From assembly GCA_025453975.1 (NCBI GenBank), contig JALOPI010000004.1, forward strand, positions 1-64,000: DNA of 64,000 bases. Direction: 5' to 3'. This document shows, piece after piece, positions 1-8,567 of the stretch (its first letter is position 1; each line of letters begins with the position of its first letter). Under the pieces are notes generated by a model that worked only from the letters and a program-made list of their open reading frames with translations, made no database searches and was not told the DNA's origin. The position numbers and the translations under genes are program-made. This DNA is from Syntrophobacteraceae bacterium. GTDB lineage: Bacteria; Desulfobacterota; Syntrophobacteria; Syntrophobacterales; Syntrophobacteraceae.

Positions 1-18
1 TGCCGCCCCTCTCCATAC

Positions 19-60
19 ACAGAGCCAGGTCAACCTCCAGGTTCCTGGCTCTGTCCTTTT
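19..60 (+). terminator. Rho-independent terminator of an off-window gene
   Basis: A perfect 11-bp stem (ACAGAGCCAGG at 19-29, CCTGGCTCTGT at 44-54) encloses a second short stem (AACC/GGTT). It is followed at once by CCTTTT. The T-run lies on the plus-strand side, so it would end a plus-strand transcript entering from the left edge. Confidence 0.8.
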
Positions 61-740
61 ACACCACATACTCACACCCATAGAACTACAGCCTCTCCAC
101 TCCACCCATCCATCATCCCTCCGCCTCTAACGAACACCTCCTCCACCTAAATCTCTCCGCTTTTTCTCTTACCCTCCCTTCAGCACCTTCATCACTGCAC
201 ACCCGTACTCATTTGTCTGCTCATTTCAACAGTACTCGGCCGTTGAAACACATATTGCTGCCTTGACTGTGCAGCGGCTTGAGATCGAAAGCGAGCCGTT
301 GGCGGCCGTCTCAGGACAGCCACGACTCCAGTACTCGCATCATGTGCTGGCTCTCAATCCCCTGCCTCGCAAGTGATGATTGAGATCGAGGGAGGCCATG
401 CTGCCGCCGACGGTCGGGGGGAGATCCTGATGGCGGGTCCAGAGCCCCGAGTGCCGGGAAGGGGAGGGGTGAGTCGCACAGAAGGGCGAAATCCTCAAGG
501 CACCAGGTCAGGGGCATTGAAATGGGTGTTTGTGATCATTATTACTAACTTGCCCGGGAAACTTTGAGTGAATCGAAAGCAATGAGAAAGCCGTTGACTC
601 GGTTGTCCCCGAATCTGTCGATAATGGCCATGACCGAGGCATGACTCATGGTACGAGCTCTGGAATTCACGTCGACCATACAGGTGCTGAGCCAGCGTTG
701 TGCCTGGACCTGAGATCCATACCCCATTCGAGGTGCCGTC
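61..740. other. Intergenic region, no gene recognised
   Basis: This stretch separates the terminator at the left edge from the dikinase-like gene. It is partly pyrimidine-rich (about 60-200) and noticeably less GC-rich than the genes. Short open frames here have no recognisable motif. A GAGGTG ribosome-binding site lies just before the start at 741. No convincing promoter was identified. Confidence 0.6.
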
Positions 741-3700
741 ATGTTTTTGAAGACCGATTCCTGCCGTCTACTGGCTGATCCGGAAAGCCCCGCCGCCGAG
801 CGTTATGCCCACTATGCCGATTTTCTCGACTACAACCACAGGGCCCTGCGGTTGCTCTCGGAACTGGAGCTGCTGGACAGGGGAGCTGGGCTGGCGACCC
901 TTTCGTCCATCCAGCGCAGAACCGAGAGGCTCCTGGAGGAGGTACGGGGTCTTGTGTCTTCCTTGCGTGGAATGGCCGGGGGCCGGTACGGCGAGCTGCT
1001 TCAAGTCCATGAGGCGGTATCCGGCGATCTCGCCCCGTTGCTGGAGCGGCGGCGGCCTGCCATCGATGGGCCTTTGATCATTCCCTTCTCGGAGCTCACG
1101 CCCCGGCACACCCCTCTGGCCGGCTCCAAATCAGTATGCCTGGCACGCATTCGGAACGAGATGGGGCTGCCGGCTTCAAACGGGTTTGCCATCACAACGG
1201 CTGCATTCGACCTGTTCTTGCGGGAGAACGGAATTCTGGAGCTCATCGACGGCATGCTTGGTGAGCTCGACCCGGATTCAGCGGAGTCGTGGGAGGCCTG
1301 CCGCCGTATACAGGAGCGAATTGAACAGGCTCCGCTGCCGGAGAGGCTGGCTCGGGCCATCGATCAGGAATACGGTGCCCTGGCTCGTGACCGTGGCGGA
1401 GAGGTTCGCATCGCCGTGCGAAGCAGTGCAGTGGGGGAGGACACTGAGGCATCCTTCGCCGGGCAGTACGCCAGTGTTCTCGATGTGAGCCCGGAGAAGA
1501 TCGGTGTGGCGTACCGCACCGTTCTGGCCAGTAAATACTCTCCGCGTGCCATCGTCTACCGGCTGCGCCATGGGCTGACGGATGCCGAAACCCCCATGGC
1601 GGTTGCCGGGGTGATGATGGTGCAGGCCAGGGCCAGCGGGGTGCTATATACGGTGGATCCATCCCACCCGACTTCAGGGCAGTCCCGTATCGACGCCGCC
1701 GTCGGCATGGGAGAGCAGGTGGTGGGGGGATCCGCGTCACCTGATGTCTTTGTTGTGGACCGGGAGCCGATTCGGATTGTGCGTGGTCCCGTGGGGAGCG
1801 CTGGAGGCCCCGAGCCAGCGATCTCCAAGAGGGCCGTGCATTCGCTGGTGGAATCCGGCCTGAAGATGGAGGCTCATTTCGGCGCACCCCAGGACATCGA
1901 ATGGGCCGAGGACGCTGAAGGGCATCTGGTATTTCTCCAGAGCCGTCCCCTGGGCATGGCCGCATGGAGCGGGGAATCCCCGGCCCCCGACCTGTCTGGC
2001 TTGAAGCTGCTGCTGGCGGCCGGGAAGATGGCCTCGCCGGGTCGTGCTTCGGGCAAGGCGGTCCAGGCCCGGGCCGATCTTTCGCCCCATGAGACTGAAG
2101 ATTGCATCCTGGTTTCGCGGACGGCGGCACCGGATCTGGCCCCCTTCATGGGCCGGGTGCGCGGACTGATCACCGACCTGGGCGGGGCGGCCAGTCACCT
2201 GGCGTCGGTGGCCCGCGAGTACCACGTCCCGGCCCTCATGGACGCGAGGGAAGCCACGCATCTCATCCCCGACGGCCAGGAAATCACCCTCCTGGCGGAC
2301 GATGGGGAGGTTTATCTGGGGCTGGTGCCCGAGCTGGCGAGGAAGCTGCCCCATCGGACGGCCGACGATGAACGGGGCTCCATCGGGAAGCACCTTCGCC
2401 TGCTGCTGGATCGAATCTCCCCCCTGAATCTCACGGACCCCAAAGCTCCCGAGTTTTCTCCTTCCGGTTGCCGCACCCTTCACGACCTGATTCGATTCGC
2501 CCATGAGAAGGCCATGGCTGAAATGTTCAGCCTGTCGCATCTTGCGGATGCCTCCGTGGTTTCGAGAAAAGTGAGCGTCAACATCCCCTTGTCGCTGTAT
2601 TTCATCGACCTGGGGGGAGGGCTGGCGCCGGGCATGACCAGCTGCGACGAAGTCCTGCCGGAGCATATCCAATGCCGCCCCATGAACGCCCTCTGGCGTG
2701 GCCTGACTCACCCGGGCGTCACCTGGTCCGGGGCCGTGGACGTGAGCGCGCGCAACTTCATGGCGCTCATGGCCGGCAGCATCGGGCCGGAGAACGCAAC
2801 GCCGCCCGAGGTGGACTCCTATGCCCTCATCTCCCGCGACTACCTCAATCTCAGTGTGAAGTTCGGCTACCACTACTCGAATCTCGATGCGCTCTGCTCG
2901 GACGATCCCGGCGCCAATACCGTCACCCTTCAGTTCTCGGGCGGAGCCGGGACCGGCATGGGGAAAGCCCTGCGGATCGAGCTTCTGGCCCAGGTCCTGA
3001 CTCGGCTGGGCTATAGCGTCGAGGTGAAAGGTGACCTTCTGCACGCAGCCCTGAAGGGGCTGGACTGTCCAGCCATGGAGGAGCTGCTGGACCAGACCGG
3101 AAGGCTCCTGGGCTGCAGCCGCCTCCTGGACCTGGCCATTCCCAGCCAGGCTGAGGTGCAGGCCCTCACGGAGCTCTTCTTCAAGGGGGAATATGATTTC
3201 CTGGGCCGTTCGGAGACCCGTCTTCCAGGGTTTTACGCTTCCGTGGGCGACTGGTCCCGCGTCGATTTCGAGGGGGAGGAAGTCATTGTACAAGATGGCT
3301 CAAACATGGGCGGTACCGTGTCCTGCTCCCTCCACTCGGTTCTCGACACCGTTCTGGGCGGCCGCTACCGACGATTCCTCGAGAACCGTCATGCCCTGCA
3401 TTATTACCCCGTTGCGGTCGCTCGGGACAGCCGCCGCCGAAGCATGCGCGGCTGCGTGGACGTCCGCATCCGGGGCGGTTGCGTCGACCTTGCGGCCGGT
3501 CTGGCCTTCGGCTTGTCGAACGTGGGGAACAGCCTGGTTCTGGCCGTCGACGCCAGCGCCGGCGAGGTGCAGATTCTCGAGCTCGTCAACAACCGGCGCC
3601 ATTTTCGCGAGCGAGCGAGGCTGGACTTTCCCTTGGATCGCTGGCTGAGGCTTGAGGTGACGGTGGAGGGACAGGAAGTCACAGGGGCATTGGACGGTCG

Positions 3701-3827
3701 TCCTGTTCTGCGCTACTCCGCCCCCCGTCCCGTGGACGGCTATGTGGGGCTATGGAGCAAGGGAGACACCACGGCCTTTTTCCGTGATCTGCGCACGGAG
3801 GATGGCGGGACTCCGCTGAAAAGCTGA
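741..3827 (+). CDS. PEP synthase/PPDK-like protein lacking the PEP-binding barrel
   Basis: The 1028-aa protein has an N-terminal helical part (about 1-110), a PPDK-type ATP-grasp domain (about 120-400, with GSKSVCLARIRNEMGLPAS and RSSAVGEDTEASFAGQYAS motifs) and a mobile phosphohistidine domain with the motif TDLGGAASHLASVAREYH, catalytic His486. In PEP synthase or PPDK a PEP/pyruvate TIM barrel would follow. Here it is replaced by about 370 residues of unknown fold and a C-terminal beta-rich, LamG/DUF1080-like stretch (about 890-1020). The protein could therefore take phosphate from ATP onto the His, but the acceptor is unknown; rifampin phosphotransferase shows that this architecture can serve other substrates. 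A GAGGTG ribosome-binding site 6 nt upstream supports the ATG start. It stands alone between convergent or off-window genes. Confidence 0.8.
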   Translation: MFLKTDSCRLLADPESPAAERYAHYADFLDYNHRALRLLSELELLDRGAGLATLSSIQRRTERLLEEVRGLVSSLRGMAGGRYGELLQVHEAVSGDLAPLLERRRPAIDGPLIIPFSELTPRHTPLAGSKSVCLARIRNEMGLPASNGFAITTAAFDLFLRENGILELIDGMLGELDPDSAESWEACRRIQERIEQAPLPERLARAIDQEYGALARDRGGEVRIAVRSSAVGEDTEASFAGQYASVLDVSPEKIGVAYRTVLASKYSPRAIVYRLRHGLTDAETPMAVAGVMMVQARASGVLYTVDPSHPTSGQSRIDAAVGMGEQVVGGSASPDVFVVDREPIRIVRGPVGSAGGPEPAISKRAVHSLVESGLKMEAHFGAPQDIEWAEDAEGHLVFLQSRPLGMAAWSGESPAPDLSGLKLLLAAGKMASPGRASGKAVQARADLSPHETEDCILVSRTAAPDLAPFMGRVRGLITDLGGAASHLASVAREYHVPALMDAREATHLIPDGQEITLLADDGEVYLGLVPELARKLPHRTADDERGSIGKHLRLLLDRISPLNLTDPKAPEFSPSGCRTLHDLIRFAHEKAMAEMFSLSHLADASVVSRKVSVNIPLSLYFIDLGGGLAPGMTSCDEVLPEHIQCRPMNALWRGLTHPGVTWSGAVDVSARNFMALMAGSIGPENATPPEVDSYALISRDYLNLSVKFGYHYSNLDALCSDDPGANTVTLQFSGGAGTGMGKALRIELLAQVLTRLGYSVEVKGDLLHAALKGLDCPAMEELLDQTGRLLGCSRLLDLAIPSQAEVQALTELFFKGEYDFLGRSETRLPGFYASVGDWSRVDFEGEEVIVQDGSNMGGTVSCSLHSVLDTVLGGRYRRFLENRHALHYYPVAVARDSRRRSMRGCVDVRIRGGCVDLAAGLAFGLSNVGNSLVLAVDASAGEVQILELVNNRRHFRERARLDFPLDRWLRLEVTVEGQEVTGALDGRPVLRYSAPRPVDGYVGLWSKGDTTAFFRDLRTEDGGTPLKS

Positions 3828-4200
3828 GCCGGCGGCGATGACGCTGAAGCATGCACGCACTCTCGCCGTAGCCCCGCTGGCCTTCTTCCAGGATTGCATG
3901 GGTCGTTGGGCGTCAGTTGCTTTTTGCCGCATGGCACGCCGGTGAAATGGGTCGAGCCGGCCGCATTCGGTATCGAGGCCATCACCAGCGCTGATGCTTC
4001 CATGGGGGTCACGGCGCTTCATTTCACCCATGTCGGGCGGGATGCCGGGCTGCGGGGGGGGGCAGGGTCTGTTGCCTGAGAGGCTTCTCCCGGAATCAGC
4101 GGTGCCTGGCGGGCCTTCAGCCGAAGCGGGAGCCGCGGGGCTGGGTGAGCCCGGATCGCTATTTGGAAGACCAGGTTGGTAGAGACCATGCCTTGGCCCC
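3828..4200. other. Convergent intergenic region with an inverted-repeat structure
   Basis: This gap lies between the 3' ends of the dikinase-like gene and the pilus operon. GGTGAAATG at 3941-3949 can pair with CATTTCACC at 4020-4028. Between them AGCGC and GCGCT can pair as an inner arm, so a branched RNA could form on either strand. No T-run follows. No known riboswitch consensus was recognised and no protein is supported here. Confidence 0.35.
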
Positions 4201-6012
4201 TCACATCCCCGGGGCGCTGCCTCCCGATCCCGGAAATCCACTGGTGACGCGGAATGAGAAGTCGTCGAACCTGTTCTCCTTCTCGTTCTTGCTGTCTCCC
4301 AGCACGTGAAGACCCACTTCCGGGTCCGTGGACAACTGGTCTTCGGCAGTGATGGTCGCATCGATGATGGGCTGAAGGGATGCATGCCAGTCCACTGGCC
4401 TGAAGTAGCCTGAAAGATCGTCGGGCCAGACGATCGTACCCCGCGGGTAGGACGCGGGGCTCGCGATGTAGGCCGAAACGTGGTTTTCCCTCTGCCCCTG
4501 TGCCGACGAAATTCTTTCATCCACGCTCACGATGAGGGTCGACCAGTCGTTGAGACGGAGCTCGGTGACAGGCTGCTTGTTGACGACATAGCTGATGGAT
4601 TCGACGATTCCATCGGAGAAATCCAGGGGCTTGTACTCCAGCAGCCGGTACTGACCCGAATCCTCCTTCACCCAGAGAATGACGTGCGGAATCCCGTTTT
4701 TCAGGCCGGCCGCCCGCAGCACGGCGTCAAAGCCCCCGGGGTAGATCACCGCGTCGGGGTAAGCCTTGAAGAAGGAAACGCCGTACCCATGGGAGCCGTC
4801 GCCGCTCAATCGGAAGGAGATTCCGGCGATGTAGTATTCATCCCGGCCTTCCTCGAAATCGGCCTTGACCTTCGTTTGTATGTCGTAGCTCACTCGTTGG
4901 CCGGGACTGAACTGTAGACCGATATTCTGGAGATTGAGACCAACGAGCACCTCCCTGCCCTTGAATGTGATGGCCGGCTGGTTGTCCGACGCGCGCCCGG
5001 ATTTGATCTCGGGCTTCTTGCCCGCAACCGGACTCCAGTTGTCGTCAAAGGACTTCTTGTCCTGGCCCTGTTCCGTGAAGGGGGGGGGGCCTCCAGTTCC
5101 GCTACTTCCACCCGGAACATGGCCCAAAACCGCCATCCTGCTGTAGGTGTGGCTGGCGGCCTGATCGCCCGAGCCGAAGCTGCCGGTGGAGCCCAGGCTC
5201 GCCACGGGGTGGGCGTAGACCTTGCTGGCCGTGGTGACCGTGAAGGTGAAATCTTTGTCGGGGTCGCCAAGGACCGAAATCCCCCGCAGGGTGCTTCCGT
5301 TGCGGCTCTGATAGAGATAAACGTTGCCCGTGTCGCCGGTGGCACTGCCATCCAGGTCGAAGGCGCCGAATCGCGGCGGCAATACCTTGGCGGCATCGGT
5401 GTTCAGCACGAGGGTGCCGCCTGCTCCCCGGGATACCGATTGGGCAGCCGCCGGAGTGAGTACGTGCACCACGCTCTTTCCCTGAGCCACGCCCTCTGAA
5501 AGACCGGGGCCGGCGATACCGCCGAAGGTGTAGACGTCGTCTTTTTGAGTCACCGCTGAGTAGCCATGGGAATGATACCGCGAATCCGTCCCCCAGATGG
5601 CCACCGTTCCCGATGATGGCACCGTGAAATCGGCGGGCCTGGCTCCTGGAAAACGGACGGCCAGGGTCGAAGCCCCCGCCCCCTGAGAAGCCGCGGTGGC
5701 ATAGTAGTAAGGCTCGACGGTCAGGGTGAACACGCCGCCCGAGTCCAGGAGGGTATGCTCCTGGTTGTGGAGAGAAAGGAGTGTGCTGTTTTTGCTGGCT
5801 TGAGACGCATGTTTGTACGAGCTGGTGAGGACCTGATAACCGGACTCGGCGAGGAGGGCAGCCCGTGAGGTGAAGGCCGCGCTCACGTCCCCCATGCTCG
5901 CCGTGTTGACGCTCGAGAGCGCCACGAGGCCGGCGGTGGAGAGCACCAGCACCATCAGCACGAGCGTGACCAACATGGCGCCGGATTCACCCTTCGGTCT
6001 TCGGTGCTCCAT
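4201..6012 (-). CDS. PilX/MshP-like pilus protein with large lectin-like C-terminus
   Basis: The 603-aa protein is the last gene of the MSHA-type operon. It starts with a short basic leader and a prepilin-like hydrophobic helix (MLVTLVLMVLVLSTAGLVAL, residues about 12-32), followed by a long exported region. The C-terminal third is beta-rich and ends in a DDFSFRV motif typical of concanavalin/LamG-like folds. MSHA operons end with mshP (PilX-like) and a large mshQ; this gene may combine both roles, and a tip-located minor pilin or adhesin is plausible. The GGGAGGGAG ribosome-binding site favours ATG at 6012; an alternative ATG at 6039 overlaps the stop of the upstream gene (ATGA). Exact function is inferred from position. 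Confidence 0.65.
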   Translation of the reverse strand: MEHRRPKGESGAMLVTLVLMVLVLSTAGLVALSSVNTASMGDVSAAFTSRAALLAESGYQVLTSSYKHASQASKNSTLLSLHNQEHTLLDSGGVFTLTVEPYYYATAASQGAGASTLAVRFPGARPADFTVPSSGTVAIWGTDSRYHSHGYSAVTQKDDVYTFGGIAGPGLSEGVAQGKSVVHVLTPAAAQSVSRGAGGTLVLNTDAAKVLPPRFGAFDLDGSATGDTGNVYLYQSRNGSTLRGISVLGDPDKDFTFTVTTASKVYAHPVASLGSTGSFGSGDQAASHTYSRMAVLGHVPGGSSGTGGPPPFTEQGQDKKSFDDNWSPVAGKKPEIKSGRASDNQPAITFKGREVLVGLNLQNIGLQFSPGQRVSYDIQTKVKADFEEGRDEYYIAGISFRLSGDGSHGYGVSFFKAYPDAVIYPGGFDAVLRAAGLKNGIPHVILWVKEDSGQYRLLEYKPLDFSDGIVESISYVVNKQPVTELRLNDWSTLIVSVDERISSAQGQRENHVSAYIASPASYPRGTIVWPDDLSGYFRPVDWHASLQPIIDATITAEDQLSTDPEVGLHVLGDSKNEKENRFDDFSFRVTSGFPGSGGSAPGM

Positions 6013-6035
6013 CGTCCTCACTCCCTCCCCGGGAT

Positions 6036-6683
6036 TCATAGGTTCCAGTCCGCGGGTCCATCCCAGTGACCGCTTCGCCTGGGAGTGATGGTCGTGGTGA
6101 ATGCGGCGGGCGAGCCCAAGGGCCCCGTTCCCGTGAGAGCAATCTGGACTTCGATGACATAAAGATCCTTGAGACTGCCCGTCCAGCTGCTGAGGGTGCC
6201 CGACTCCGAAGCCTGGTAGTAGCGGAGCTGGAATACCGACACGCCATCCATGAGGATGCTGCCCGTGCCCGCGGTGGGCAGGGTCGTGCCGTCGATGATC
6301 CTCACCTGTCCGTTCACCAGGCTGATGGTGCGAAGGACATCGGGCTCCCTGGAATTCAAGCGGGTGGTGTAGGCGAGGGAGCTTCCCCCATGGGAATAGC
6401 TGCTGATCCCGGTCAGGTTCTCCAGCTCGAGGCCGATGCGGACGAGTGCCGCCTGGGCTTTCTGAGTCTTCTCGGCACTGGATCGTGACAGGGTGTAGCC
6501 TTCCAGGGCCTGAACCATGAAAAGCCCTCCAAGCACCCCTGTAATGGCCAAAAGCACCATGGAAAAGATGAGCTCGAGGAAGGTGAATCCTGCCTGACCC
6601 CGGATGCTTCCCCTTCTCCACCGCGCCAATGCCTTGGCTGAGGATCGATCAGCGGGTCGATACGGTTCCATGGGCACTGTCAT
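6036..6683 (-). CDS. mshO: MshO/PilW-like minor pseudopilin
   Basis: The 215-aa protein carries a type III-type leader ending in Gly followed by FTFLELIFSMVLLAITGV, the class IVa prepilin cleavage and methylation site with Glu at +5. The leader is fairly long (about 32 residues). The length and the C-terminal globular part match GspJ/PilW/MshO minor pilins, which prime assembly at the pilus tip. It lies between mshD-like and mshP-like genes, in the order seen in MSHA clusters. Start chosen at 6683; ATG at 6671 is an alternative. Confidence 0.7.
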   Translation of the reverse strand: MTVPMEPYRPADRSSAKALARWRRGSIRGQAGFTFLELIFSMVLLAITGVLGGLFMVQALEGYTLSRSSAEKTQKAQAALVRIGLELENLTGISSYSHGGSSLAYTTRLNSREPDVLRTISLVNGQVRIIDGTTLPTAGTGSILMDGVSVFQLRYYQASESGTLSSWTGSLKDLYVIEVQIALTGTGPLGSPAAFTTTITPRRSGHWDGPADWNL

Positions 6684-6774
6684 CTCTCATTATGGCTTTT
6701 CCCCAGGGGAGCATCGCGACTGAACCCATTCGCTGACTCCGACAGCCTTTGGTCTGCCCGGGAGACTCGAGCCT

Positions 6775-7212
6775 TCATCGGGTGTAAAGCACCACGACCT
6801 TCTGTCCGTCGCTCTTGCGGGAAACCGTCACTTTGAGGATGGTATCCCCCTCGGGATTGCTCTTCTCGCTGCGGTTCGCATCGAAAGCGATGTACCTGGT
6901 CTGGGCATCGTAAAGAGATTTGTCCACCAGGGTGCCGTTTTCGATGAGCGTCTTGAGGCTCGCCAGTGCATTGTCGCCGTCCATATTCTTCAGTTTCTGA
7001 TGGACGGCGGTCATGTTCTCCATGACCTGCCGCATGGCGTAATGGTCTCGGGTCCATGCCAGGGGCTGCGCGCCACGGCAGAGGCCATTCCCCAGGGCTG
7101 ACGTCAGCAAGGCCCCCAGAGCTCCGACCATGGTGATGGTCACGATGACCTCGACCAGCGTGAAGCCCGTCTCCCATGCCATGATGTCGCCGCCGGCGGC
7201 ATGGCTTGACAT
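6775..7212 (-). CDS. mshD: MshD/PilV (GspI)-like minor pseudopilin
   Basis: The protein has a prepilin peptidase site, TG^FTLVEVIVTITMVGALGA, with Glu at +5, then a hydrophobic helix and a small soluble domain. The size (145 aa) fits GspI/PilV/MshD minor pilins. An AAAGG sequence about 10 nt before ATG 7212 supports that start; ATG at 7182 would give a classic 6-residue leader and cannot be excluded. It sits between mshC-like and mshO-like genes, which fixes its likely identity more than the sequence does. Confidence 0.65.
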   Translation of the reverse strand: MSSHAAGGDIMAWETGFTLVEVIVTITMVGALGALLTSALGNGLCRGAQPLAWTRDHYAMRQVMENMTAVHQKLKNMDGDNALASLKTLIENGTLVDKSLYDAQTRYIAFDANRSEKSNPEGDTILKVTVSRKSDGQKVVVLYTR

Positions 7213-7258
7213 CCCGCCACGGCCTTTTCCCGAGTGTTTCACTTTCCGGTGGGCTGTC

Positions 7259-7699
7259 CTATTCGACAAAACCGGTGCCTCCCTGCACGACAATGGCTCC
7301 CTTGCTGGTCAGAATGGTGACGGAGCCTGCACCGGGGCTCCCCACGGCATCGAACGTCACGGTCAAGGGCGTACCGGTGATTTTCAGGGCGCTCAAGGCT
7401 ACAGCCGATGAATCCCCGCCGGGGAGCCTCCTGGGGTCGGACGGGCTCTGTCGGAAGAGCCGGTAATCCGAAGATGAGCTGAAATGGATTCCCCACCGCG
7501 CGTTCGTATTCAGGCTTCTGCGCTGAGCGAAGCGCAGGTGGGACTTGACCTGGTCGAGCTCGGCGCTGGCTTGCAGGCTCTCGGCGGAGATGGTGCGGGA
7601 CGCCGCCACTGAGCCTATGATGGTGATGATCAACAGCACGGCGATGAGCTCCAGGAAGGTGAGCCCCTTGCTGTTTCGTATGAGCTTCGCGGCTGCCAT
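7259..7699 (-). CDS. mshC: MshC/GspH-like minor pseudopilin
   Basis: The 146-aa protein begins with a short basic leader and the site KG^LTFLELIAVLLIITIIG, with Glu at +5. The first mature residue is Leu rather than the usual Phe. The soluble domain resembles GspH/FimT-type pseudopilins, and MSHA clusters carry mshC right after the major pilin gene. AAGGGAG 5 nt upstream of ATG 7699 supports the start; the frame is open further upstream but without pilin features. A hairpin terminator separates it from the pilin gene, so it may be expressed at a lower level. Confidence 0.7.
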   Translation of the reverse strand: MAAAKLIRNSKGLTFLELIAVLLIITIIGSVAASRTISAESLQASAELDQVKSHLRFAQRRSLNTNARWGIHFSSSSDYRLFRQSPSDPRRLPGGDSSAVALSALKITGTPLTVTFDAVGSPGAGSVTILTSKGAIVVQGGTGFVE

Positions 7700-7839
7700 A
7701 CCTCTCCCTTGGATCATACCCATGAGCCGTCCGTCGGCTGGGGAGCGGGCCTGGCGTGGCAGGCCCATGGGCCTCTCCCCCGATCGAGCCTGGTTGCATC
7801 TCTCCCAGCCCGCCGCATGCGAAGCGGCCCTCCAACGAG

Positions 7840-7873
7840 AAAGAGCCCCGGTTGGCGTCAAATGGGGCTCTTT
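7840..7873 (-). terminator. Terminator or attenuator behind the pilin gene
   Basis: A perfect 10-bp inverted repeat (AAAGAGCCCC 7840-7849, GGGGCTCTTT 7864-7873) with a 14-nt loop lies 34 nt after the pilin stop codon. On the minus strand the stem ends in TTT followed by CTCGTT, so termination is probably partial. It would let the major pilin be made in excess over the downstream minor pilins. Confidence 0.7.
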
Positions 7874-7906
7874 TCAGGATGGAGGCGGGGTCGATGGACC
7901 CAGATT

Positions 7907-8332
7907 CTAGCCGGCATCCGAGAAATCATAGGTTGCCGTAACCGCGGTCGTCAGGGGCTGCTTCTGGACCTCCGTCACCGTCAAGGTCACCTTCCTGGTG
8001 GCGGCATCCCCGGTGCAGCCGTACTTGAAGTCATCCGTCTCCGCCGATGCCGGGCACGAGCCGGTCTTCTTGGCCTCCAGCCAATCCACCAGAGCCTTGC
8101 CGCTTGCGGGGACCGCACCTGACTTTTCGAGCATGTGGCCCGCCAGAGCCACCGAGAGTCTTCCCTTGAGCTCGCTGATCTGTCCCTGGGCCGCCTTGGC
8201 CCTGGCGTCGTTGGTGAGATCCATGTACTTGGGAACGGCCACGGCGCCCAGTATCCCCAGGATCACCAGTACGGCGATGATCTCAACCAGTGTGAAGCCC
8301 CCTTGATTCCCCAGAATCTTCCTGCTCGGCAT
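7907..8332 (-). CDS. mshA: Major type IV pilin, MSHA type
   Basis: The 141-aa prepilin has an 12-residue basic leader, the cleavage site GG^FTLVEIIAVLVILGILG with Glu at +5, the PKYMDL segment that commonly follows the N-terminal helix, and two C-terminal cysteines (GSC...YGC) that can form the pilin disulfide loop. AAAGGA 8 nt upstream of ATG 8332 decides the start; a further ATG lies 9 nt upstream. The gene follows mshG and is followed by a strong hairpin, as expected for the abundant structural subunit of the fibre. Confidence 0.8.
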   Translation of the reverse strand: MPSRKILGNQGGFTLVEIIAVLVILGILGAVAVPKYMDLTNDARAKAAQGQISELKGRLSVALAGHMLEKSGAVPASGKALVDWLEAKKTGSCPASAETDDFKYGCTGDAATRKVTLTVTEVQKQPLTTAVTATYDFSDAG

Positions 8333-8567
8333 GGATCCCATCCTTTCGTTTGTTCGGTGAGCTGCATGGCGCGCACGGGCCTGTGGTCGACATGAGTCTG
8401 GGCCGGCCGCCATCGGTGGTGGAAGAAAAGCTGTGAGCATGGGCTTCATCCACCCGTTTCAACGACGGTATTTTCGTGCACCGTTGCCCGTATGGATCGA
8501 ATGCGGGATTGTGGAACTTGAGGGGAAAAAGAATGGGGGCGATCTGCCGACGGGAGGTGTTAACGGC

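Noticed and set aside
594-618. Promoter TTGACT...GATAAT upstream of the dikinase-like gene
   Set aside because: The spacing is about 20 nt, too long for a standard sigma-70 promoter.
1737-3293. A 518-codon minus-strand frame inside the dikinase-like gene
   Set aside because: The plus-strand frame holds the ATP-grasp and phosphohistidine motifs; the antisense frame has no recognisable feature.
3828-4200. Possible c-di-GMP (GEMM) or glycine riboswitch
   Set aside because: The conserved GEMM core (GACGCAAAGCC-like) and glycine-aptamer motifs were not found on either strand.
8341-8567. Sigma-54 promoter in front of the pilin gene
   Set aside because: No GG-N10-GC pair with the needed context was found; only loose matches such as GTGCACCGTTGCCC.
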